DNA from: Eutypella sp. D-1
Lineage: Eukaryota; Ascomycota; Sordariomycetes; Xylariales; Diatrypaceae
NCBI GenBank assembly: GCA_023313575.1
Contig: JAJTTP010000014.1
Location: 1,116,001 to 1,180,000, forward strand
DNA: 64,000 bases
Direction of reading: 5' to 3'
Shown: piece by piece, positions 11,940-20,493 of the stretch
Layout: each line of letters starts with the position of its first letter
Position numbering within the stretch: the first letter of the stretch is position 1
The notes under the pieces: generated by a model
Told to the model about the DNA's origin: nothing
Seen by the model: only the letters and a program-made list of their open reading frames with translations
The model's database searches: none
Made by a program: the position numbers and the translations under genes

Positions 11940-13547
11940 ATGGCCCAGCACGGCTTCAACCAATTTGGTGGGGTCCACAATGGTGGTGGCGGTGGTGGCA
12001 GTATCGATCCCAATGATCTTGCCATGTCTGGCACATATGGGGCTTCATCTTACTCGAACAACTTCAACGGCAACAATAATTCCTCTAACGGCTTCTTCGA
12101 CGATGACGAGCTACTCGACGGCCTCGCCAGCCCGACTGAGCCCATGTCAAATCAAGGCGGTATGCATAACCACCATGGCCAGGACTTCGGAACCATGAGC
12201 GATGTAAACATGTCCTTTCCCCAGGCCATGTATGCATCGCCCCATAACAACTCAGGCATGCAGATGGGCCAGTCGCATATGAACGGCTTTTCCAACACTC
12301 CCGAGGGCGACCCCATTCAAAGCCCATTTGTCCACAGTTTCAACCAGGCCCAGTTTCGTCAGATGCAGCATCCTCAACCTTTCGGCTCCTACTCCGGCTC
12401 TCCTATGGGCAACTCCGACGTCAAGACCGAACACAAGGACCCTAATTATCTGAATGCAAACTCCCGCACTCGCCTTTCCCAGTCAATGCAGCGCAAGCCC
12501 TCCAACACTCGGAGCCCCCTCACCCCGACCACTACTGCCGCCATGTCCGCCATGACCATGAACTCTCAGGATTCCCCTGCATTCGGCGCCCAGCCCATAC
12601 GCACCCCAGGTGGTCACCACGAGAAGTCCCCTTCTGGCCAGTGGGTGCAGACCCCCAACAGTCTATCGTCCTTCCCCGGCTCCGGCTTCTCTTCCCCGAT
12701 GCAACATGCCATGCAAAACCCACAGATCGCAGATGTGCTACTCAAGGGAGGCACGTCCATGCCCGCGAAGCTTGGCGGCCCCAACGCCGTCTCGTCGCAG
12801 GAGATGAAGAGAAAGCGTCGCAGGGAGTCCCATAACCTTGTTGAGCGTCGTCGAAGGGACAACATCAATGAGAGGATCCAGGATCTCAGCAAACTCGTGC
12901 CGTCGCATAGATTGGAAGATGAGAAGATTCGCAAACTCATCCAGAACGGAACTCCCCTGTCCCCTAGTCTAACTGGCGTCTCGAGTCCAGGTCAGGCAAC
13001 ATCCGGTTTGGCCGGCCCGGGCGCCAAGCGGGCTACAGGCGCCGGGAACATCACGACGGGACTCCCTCTCGAAGAAAAAGACAAGGGCCCCAATAAAGGC
13101 GATATTCTGAACGGAGCAGTCAGCTGGACCAGGGATCTCATGTGGATGTTGCACCTCAAACTCCAGCAACAAGAGGAGCTCATCAATACAATTGCAGACC
13201 TTGGTGGCAGCGTACCCTTAGAGCTCACCGAGGACGAGAAGCGCATGCAGACTGAACTGATGGAGGCGATGTCCAAGAACGGACCCCATACCTTCTCCTA
13301 CTCGCGCTTCGCTGGTTCTGGTCTACGGGTCCCACAGCACACCGATTACAAAGGAGAAAATCTCAACGGTACTTCTAATGGAATTGATCCTCTCGGAGGA
13401 AGCCCAGATGACAATTCCGCCATCGACCTGACGGCTGATTTGGGCGATGGGGGTCAATATTGGCACGACCCCGACGATGATGGCAGTGCGCCAACATCCA
13501 TCAACTTCAAAGAAGAAGACGAGTATGGAATGGACTTGACGGCGTAA
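11940..13547 (+). CDS. bHLH transcription factor (E-box binding)
   Basis: A single exon encodes 535 residues. The chosen start is the first ATG in a frame that stays open for 222 more codons upstream; its context CACCATGG is good and it opens with MAQHGFNQFGG. The N-terminal half is Gly/Asn/Ser/Pro-rich and disordered. The basic region is at about 288-310, and HNLVERRRRDN supplies the His298-Glu302-Arg306 set that reads CACGTG-type E-boxes. Helix 1 follows (INERIQDLSKLVP), then an unusually long loop, then helix 2 from about 384 (KGDILNGAVSWTRDLMWML) running into a Leu/Gln-rich coiled segment to about 415. The C-terminus is acidic (DDNSAIDLTADLG). It resembles the fungal MITF/SAH-2-type proteins often labelled GlcD gamma in databases. 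Orthology is not proven, so no symbol is given. Confidence 0.9.
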   Translation: MAQHGFNQFGGVHNGGGGGGSIDPNDLAMSGTYGASSYSNNFNGNNNSSNGFFDDDELLDGLASPTEPMSNQGGMHNHHGQDFGTMSDVNMSFPQAMYASPHNNSGMQMGQSHMNGFSNTPEGDPIQSPFVHSFNQAQFRQMQHPQPFGSYSGSPMGNSDVKTEHKDPNYLNANSRTRLSQSMQRKPSNTRSPLTPTTTAAMSAMTMNSQDSPAFGAQPIRTPGGHHEKSPSGQWVQTPNSLSSFPGSGFSSPMQHAMQNPQIADVLLKGGTSMPAKLGGPNAVSSQEMKRKRRRESHNLVERRRRDNINERIQDLSKLVPSHRLEDEKIRKLIQNGTPLSPSLTGVSSPGQATSGLAGPGAKRATGAGNITTGLPLEEKDKGPNKGDILNGAVSWTRDLMWMLHLKLQQQEELINTIADLGGSVPLELTEDEKRMQTELMEAMSKNGPHTFSYSRFAGSGLRVPQHTDYKGENLNGTSNGIDPLGGSPDDNSAIDLTADLGDGGQYWHDPDDDGSAPTSINFKEEDEYGMDLTA

Positions 13548-14406
13548 TGTGCTATCACTTACCTCTCTCCACTCGCCTTCGTCATTCCCTTATTTTCTGT
13601 CCTTTTTCGTCGTTTCCTTCCATCTCACCATGGTCTGGGGTTAGGTTATGGCATGTCCATTTATACCTCGGGAGTCGTTTGAATCCGGGGGAAACATTCA
13701 TGTTGCATCTAGAGGTCGTTATAGGCGTTCTCATTGCCCTTGGTGGTGGGCGGCATGACTTGCTCGGGTGCGGATGGGTCTGGCCGACTTCTACAAGGCA
13801 GGCCTTCTTCTCGCCCGAAGCATTCTAATACCTGGATCCATTTCCAATTTGCTAATCGGGAACAAGGTGTTGGTTTTTCCATCTGTGTCTTTCCCATTTT
13901 CCTTAACCTCGATGATACCTGGTAGATATGGAGTTAGGGATACCACGTCAGCGTCTGATTTTTCTTGTTTCTTTTTTTAACCGTTTCCTGCATTATCTTC
14001 ATGTCTTTTTTATTATTATCGGTATATCTATTTGTCACCGCCACATGTAGCCATTTGCATTTTCCGGGCACGGGCAGCAGATCTTCTATTATTATTCATG
14101 TATTCCCCCTTGTTCAGCTGCATCCACATGAGTCAGGGCTCAACGCGAGCCATATACACCACAACATACGCAGACAGACGCAGACAGCGAGATTATTATA
14201 TAGTACTCCGTATCGGGAATTTTTATTACAACAATATATATAGGCTCTACAATGGTGTGTGCATATGTGTGCCAAGAAGGGTGACATGGAGACTTGTTTG
14301 AGTGACTACCCCTACTTCTTTCCCTGCTGTGCTACCCCTGCCCCTTTTTCGTGTCCCGATGCCGCCCCCCCCCCCCTCCCCTCCCACCCGGACCCTGTAA
14401 CCCCGC
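13548..14406. other. Convergent 3' region
   Basis: About 860 bases between the ends of the bHLH gene and NPR3. T-rich tracts at 13960-14010 and a C-run near 14365 are the only features. It presumably holds both 3' untranslated regions. Confidence 0.6.
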
Positions 14407-17031
14407 CTACCAATGTCTAACGCAGATGAGATGCTCGCTCATGGCGGTAAGAAGGTTCCACGCCTCCTTTCGCTTCATGTCCTCCTGGAGAGCGACGCGC
14501 TCGAGCGCGGAGCGGCCGTCGAAGTACTTCCAGAAGACAGGCCACGCCTTCTGGACGTTCTGGACATGGTGGGGTCTACCGCCGCTGCTACTCCCGGCGG
14601 TGGCAGCGGCTAAGCTCCTGTCGTTGCCGTTGCTGTTCCCGTTGTTGGCGCTATCGTCGCCGCTGCGGAACCGGCGCCCAATGGCGGACAGGTAGAGCGA
14701 GTCCTTGCCGGTGGCCTTCTTGGCGTCGACGATGACGTGCGGCGATAGGTGCGCGAGGTGCGGCGCGTCGTTGGTCGAGGGGTGGTCCGTGGCGACGGGC
14801 GGGTGACGGCGAGCGTGCGCCGCCGCCTTCTCCGCTGCCTCCCGGTTCGCCTTGTCTGCCATCCGCTCCAGTCGCGCCTTCTCCGCCACCTGCTCCCCGA
14901 TTGTCGCGTGCTGGTTCTCGCTCGCCGGCGACGATCCGCGGTCCGGCGAGGACGACCGTGGAGATGGTGGTGATGATTCGGGGGTTGGTCGTGTCGGGGA
15001 CGATGGGTCTGCGTGGCGGCCGCCCTCAGAGGCGGGTCCAGGGGCTAAGCCGGTTGTGGGCGGCGCAGTGGCGGTTTCGGATGGAGAGGAGGACGACGCG
15101 GTTTGGCCCCTTAGCTCGTCGGCCTCTAGCTGGTAGTTAACCTCATATAGGATCTCGGGCCAGACGACGACGTAGGCGAATGTGCACAGCTGCGTGACCC
15201 AGCCTCCGCGCATTAGCCAGGCCAGCATCGCCAGGTACGCGGGGCGATGGTTCTTGCTTGGGCAGAACCACTTGTAGGGGCGCGGCGCGGTCGAGAGGTC
15301 GGCGAGGAAGTTCGGCAGTGGCGGCGCCAGGGGGAATGCCTTGGCCCAGGCCTGGCTGGCCACCGGCAATTCCTCGACGTTGCAGTTCGGCGACATGATG
15401 TACACGTCGCGCGCGTGCAGAGGCGGGATGGCGATGGCTCGCCGCCAGAATATGAAGTGCTGCGCGTACTTGCGTACTTGAGCCGGTGACAAGGCGTTTC
15501 CATGGCCGATCTGATGGAATCTAGAGGGGGGGGGAGATGTAATTAGTACATGGCGGGGTCACATGACTGATAAAGCATGAAGTGGCGACTCACGATAAGG
15601 TTGGCCTCGACAGGCGCACAAACTCCACCATTGCCGCCGTAGTATCGTCTGCGTCGGCCTGGAGCTCCGCGATGATTTTCTTCTCGTCGCTTAGTAGCAG
15701 CAAAGCGAAGTTCTTATCCATGAAGTTACGATCGTCGGCGTCTTCCGCCACGAAATTGTGGGCGGTCGTGATCCAGAGACCCTTAGATCCGGGCTCGTCG
15801 TCGGCCGGTAGATCCGTCAGGCAGAAAGGTGCGGGTATCTGAACTGAATGCGTCACGGTGCCCTCGACGGTGTCCAGCTGTAGTGCTGCTATCTTGTTGC
15901 GCGAGACGGCCTCGTAGATCTCTTGCATCGAAGCAGCTAGTGAAGATGCCTCAAGAATTTCCGTCCATAGCATACCCATCTTCGTTTCTAGATGACGCCC
16001 ACCAGTTAGTGACATTATCTGATTGTCCGGGATGCCAGGGTCTCTCTTCATAAAGGAGAGAGGGAGTGGTATTAAAACGTACTTGCTTCACGACCCTTGT
16101 CCTTCAAGGCTAGAATGCGTTTGGACTCCTTCCAAACAAAGTCGCACCTCTGTTGGCTATATTTGTAGACCTTGTTGACTTTCTTGATGATATGAAAGTA
16201 CAGTGTGTCGATGAGCTCTCTTGCTTCATGTCTCTTCGGGTTCATTATGAAGACCAGGTTGAACATAGTCATGCCGCTTTTTTTCTCTTCGGTCTCGTCC
16301 ACTGGGTTGACACCGGCGCCATCCTCCGCCAAGCCCTTGTCTTGGGTTTGCGCCGTGTCCTGCAGAGCAGGAGAGTGGTCATCCTTGTTTCCAGCATCTT
16401 CATTCTCCGGCGACTTGGCAGGAGATGGTTTTGCTGGCTGCTGTGGCTGCTGTGGCTGCTGTTGCTGCTGCTTTCTCTTTTTCGTCTTCCTCCATATTCC
16501 GTTCTCAGGAACGAAAACCGGGTAGGATGCGAAGAATAGTTGATCTAGAGAGACCTGGAAGCGCTTTTTGTGGAAGGCCCGGGCGGGCGTCAAGAGGCTC
16601 TCCAAGTCCTTGGTGGGGAAACCAGCAACGTGCTCCCAGGGTACGATATGAGATCCATTCTCAGTCTCAAGATGTTCGTCGTGATTCCAATTTTTCAGGT
16701 CAATGGAGTCACGCAGGGATCCTCCGGACTGTGCCTCGGCTAGAGAATAGTGCAAGGGGTTCAAAAGTACGTCATCGTCGTCCATCTCGTCACCGACGTC
16801 TTCGTCATCCTCCAGAGCGTCGTCCTCCTCCTCATCATCATCGTCATCATCATCACTGGAAATCTGCCTGTTGCCATTACCTCCAGCAACCTTTCTGCGT
16901 CGAGGTCCATTCTCCATGGGCAATATGCGAGGAGGGTAATGGAAAACGAACTGCGGGCCATCGCGGGATCTATTCACAACTAAAGCCACGCCCAGAAAGT
17001 TGGAACTGTTAGGAAGTACCGGTGAAGCCAT
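14407..17031 (-). CDS. NPR3: Nitrogen permease regulator 3 (GATOR1/SEACIT subunit)
   Basis: Npr3 pairs with Npr2 in the SEACIT/GATOR1 complex, which acts as a GAP on the Rag-type GTPases at the vacuole and restrains TORC1 when amino acids are scarce. Three exons, 17031-16083, 15987-15594 and 15520-14407, give 818 residues. The N-terminus FLGVALVVNRSRDGPQFVFH is the family signature, in the longin-type domain. An acidic tract follows (Asp/Glu run near 60-90), and the segment after about 240 contains MFNLVFIMNPKRHEARE. Exon 1 joins exon 2 as KGREAKTKMGMLWTEI across GTACGT...CTAG, and exon 2 joins exon 3 across GTGAGT...CTAG. The C-terminal third carries a long Ser/Pro/Ala-rich insert (roughly residues 580-700) before a final conserved helix-rich block. 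The gene is convergent with the bHLH gene. Confidence 0.9.
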
Positions 17032-17700
17032 CGAGAGACCATTAGAACCCCATCGACCAAGTTAACTCAAGTGACCCCGAAGTGTGTATATCTTCGAGAT
17101 CTGTATGTGTTTTGCCTTAGGCATAGAGGTTAGGACGACAACAGCCTACATGTTTTGTAATCGAAGTGGTGCTCGCCAGTCAGGTAGGTAAGATCTCTGG
17201 ACAGCGTATATGGCAGAAGACAAGGAAATTGCTTGTCGGTATGACCGTCGGCTTGAACGTGAAGGGTATACAGCTTAAAGTGAGTGGAATTATCCATGGA
17301 GTGTACCTAGGTACCTAGGTACATAGGTAGGGAGCATCCATTTATCTACCTACCTAATAAGTACATATCAGTAAAGTGAGAAGCTAAGAACAAATATTTA
17401 GTTAGCGCATAAGTCTATGAGCTAGACACCTGGGCATGTATTAAACCATAACTAATGAGAACGAGACATCACATGTAACTATTCTATAGCACCCTAGCAT
17501 CCAGACAGGTACGGAGTACCACTATGCATTTAGTTACCAGTTTTATAGCAAGAATACAGAAAATGAGTACTATGCACTTAGGTAGGTAGTGTACAAGGTC
17601 ATTCATTCATGTCATTTCGTCTCATGCCGGTTATTCTTCAAGTCTTCCGGTTATTCACCTTCCCTTCCCCGGGGACCTAACTCATCCAGCATAGGAGGTT
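17032..17700. other. Intergenic, NPR3 promoter side
   Basis: Holds the NPR3 upstream region and the 3' flank of the next gene. Palindromic TACCTAGGTACCTAGGTAC motifs cluster at 17307-17345. No gene seen. Confidence 0.6.
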
Positions 17701-18506
17701 TTACATATGCTGTCCTAGAATTCCGAGACCTAGTCCTGCAACAACACCAGCCACACAAGCGGCTGTCTGTCTCGGTGCCACGTTACCACTCCCCACGAGG
17801 TTATCATCTGTGCATTGGGAGCTTTGGAACTCATGACACGCTTCGGATGAGAGACTCGAGCAGATAGAACTCGCGCTAGCCGTCGGTACCGTCGCATGTG
17901 TCGGGGCCACGGTCGTTCCCCCGACTCCCGGCACGACAATAGTTACGCCGTATCCGCCCTCTATGCCGGCCAGTCCGGACGTGCATGCCTCGTAATTCCT
18001 CGAGCACTGGTCGATGGCTGCAGTACAGGCCTCGCTGTCGGGGAACGTCGTTGGTATGTACGGAAATGCAAAATAACTATTTGAGACGAAAGATGGCGCC
18101 GGTGTCGCTGTAGCTCCCGTGTTTGCCGCCCCCGTGCATACAGCCCTGGATCCCACATATGTTCGTTAGTTGGTTAATTCCCTTGATTTGTTTACTCGCT
18201 CGCTCGCCCGACAGGCGATGAGTCGCATTTGGGGAGAAAGTGAATTTCTTACCCAGACGGACAGCATGCTGCTTGGTCGCTCCCATCCAAGGAGCATAAT
18301 GAACCCCTTGCGCAACAAACCCCCGCGAATTGAGGACCTTGGTCCTCACAGCTGAAATAATTTGCCGGGCATTGCGCCTCACGTCTCTGTATCGGCGAAA
18401 AAGAGAGGGGCTCTGCTGTCGGGAACGGCTCGGCGTGGGCGGACGTTGAGGCAAGTATAGAGAATAATAGTACTGCTGCCCAGTCGTAGAGCAGTAACGG
18501 CCGCAT
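17701..18506 (-). CDS. Secreted Cys-rich protein, probably GPI-anchored
   Basis: Two exons (18506-18253 and 18145-17701) give 232 residues; they join as CCPSG-AVCTGAAN across GTAAGA...CAG. Residues 1-25 are a signal peptide (hydrophobic core AAVLLFSILAS, then small residues at the likely cleavage site). A cysteine-rich block follows at about 46-88 (CPANYFSCEDQG, GVCCARGSLC, ACCPSG), then a Ser/Thr/Pro region with four more cysteines around 115-185. The C-terminus is small residues followed by a hydrophobic tail (AACVAGVVAGLGLGILG), the pattern of a GPI-attachment signal. Similar proteins are widespread in Sordariomycetes without a known function. It would sit in the plasma membrane or cell wall. 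Confidence is high that it is a gene, moderate for the anchor. Confidence 0.82.
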
Positions 18507-19206
18507 CTTCCCGTAGCCTCTGGGTTGAAATGCGCCTTGTTCGGATGTATGTAAGGCAATGGAAGTTAAACAACCTTAAAAAGGATCAAGGTCTATGAAG
18601 CCTGATCTCTACTTTGCGGATATGAGTAATAAGGCCAACTGCCACCTGCACCACGTGGATAAGAAATAATGTATGTGGATTGTTGCGATTAGGATGGGGA
18701 GGGGCGCAACCTTGGAAGCAATCAACAATCAGCACTGGAACTACCAACCTGGAAGGTAACTACTGTGCAAGTACCTAAGTAGCTCTAGAGATTAAGTACG
18801 TCGAAAGACCGATAGCCGAACAGGAAGAGCTGAGATCCATATATACACCTAAGTACCAAATACGAACTTACTACCTTCCAAGGTTCATTATTGATTGCTA
18901 CGATGATGTCAGAAGATGATTCGTTAGCCCAGCAACGTTGTACATAAAGCCATACATACAGCTAAGCAAGTCTGGCCGGGCGGCTAGGAGATGCGGATTC
19001 CCGGGCTCCTTTGAAAGTACATCCAGATCCAGTACCCACCTAATTACATGTAGGGTACTTCCTACCTACCTAAGGTACCTACAAACATGCCCGTAGTCAT
19101 ATCGGTAATACGATAGAAGTATTTCTCATCGTACCATCATCCCAATTACACCAACCTCATTTTTCGAGTGTGCATTATCACTATCAAAGACTTCAAACAA
19201 CTGCAA
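18507..19206. other. Divergent promoter region
   Basis: About 700 bases between the GPI-protein gene and COX19, transcribed in opposite directions. It contains several TACCTAGGTA-like motifs (about 19040-19080). No gene seen. Confidence 0.6.
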
Positions 19207-19773
19207 ATGAGCTCTTTTGGAAGTCCAGGTTCAGGTCCTTATACTGGGAAGCCTATTCCGTATGTACCATATGACAATCAGAATAGAATGATATCTCCCA
19301 CTAACCGGTGTCGCTTTATTCTAGGCCTGAGCGTGGAAGCTTCCCTCTAGATCACGATGGTAAGCTGAGACAGACCCCTATCTAGCCCCTGACTCTTAAC
19401 CCCTATTTACCATCCGACGCCTGATAGTTCACCTCGCTAACGTCAATCCGTATTGTCCCAAGGTGAATGCAAACATGTCATGACTTCTTACCTGGCGTGC
19501 ATCAAGAAGGTCAAGGGCGTCAATGATGAGCAGTGCCGCAACCTTGCGAAATCCTACCTCGCCTGCCGCATGGATAGGTAAGTGCGAGTGAAAGGGGGGC
19601 CTTCATCGTGATTGGTTTTATGCGCGCCTCGCGCAGGCTGACGATTTCTGTAACGCAGAAACTTGATGGCCAAGGATGAATTCAAGAACCTAGGGTTTCG
19701 TGAGGATGCAAAGCCCGCAACCACAAATCCGCAAGAGCCGGAGCAAGGCGTGAAGGGAGAGTTGAGGTGGTAG
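19207..19773 (+). CDS. COX19: Cytochrome c oxidase assembly protein COX19
   Basis: Cox19 is a twin-CX9C protein of the mitochondrial intermembrane space, imported by Mia40, that helps copper handling by Cox11 during cytochrome oxidase assembly. Four exons (19207-19259, 19325-19359, 19463-19577 and 19659-19773) give 105 residues, the normal size. The N-terminus [20 protein letters not shown] and the block [13 protein letters not shown] are family signatures. The paired cysteines are Cys32-x9-Cys42 and Cys54-x9-Cys64, each in a SYLAC helix. The C-terminal KNLGF motif follows. Donors are GTATGT, GTAAGC and GTAAGT, and all phases agree. Another ATG 39 bases upstream is in frame but the family starts at MSSFG. 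Confidence 0.95.
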
Positions 19774-20493
19774 TCTATCATGGAAGAAGGGGGAAGAAGA
19801 ATTAAAAATCATCATGTACCGTGACACAGACTCTGGCAACGACTGGACGGAATGATTTGGATTGGCGTTATGGAAGGACATTGGTTTCTCAAAGGCTAAG
19901 CTACCCTTGCTCTTCATTGCATGCCGGTGAGCGTTTCTCATCGCACCTTGGCTTTTCCGGAGACTGATTAAGAACATTTGGGGGGGGGGGTGGATTGCAT
20001 ATGTAAATATAGTTAGAACAGGCTTCCTCGAAGAGATGTCCCCATGCATACGTCCTGTCTGCGCTAAAGAGGGAAAAAATGTGCTCGTGCCTGTGCCCTA
20101 TGTGATAGTACCCATACAGATGTCTTCTTGGAATAGGGGGGGGGGAAATGCATGTCGTTGAATATTCACATTACGGCTATTGAGGGGTACTATTTGGTAT
20201 CGCCTCCCCACTGTTAACATGTCGTGCCGATGATGGTCCGGTTTTGCGTCGGCTGTCGATCCGGGCAGTCGGGGTAGACTAAAGCATTTGGCCCAATAAG
20301 TAGGCAATCCACCAGAGTCGGAGTTCCTAAACCGTGTTGATCTCGTACTCAACCAAAACATATTTTTATATGTAGAATGTTCATATTATAGGATAAATCG
20401 TATATTGAATCACTGTTGGTCCTACTATTTTATAGTAACTAGAAGGTGCCGAATGAACGAATAATCATAATCGCTAGTATTCCAGCCAGGACG
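19774..20493. other. Intergenic between COX19 and the ligase gene
   Basis: About 720 bases holding the COX19 3' end and the promoter of the ligase gene. Two short G-runs occur (19980-19990 and 20138-20147). No gene seen. Confidence 0.6.
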
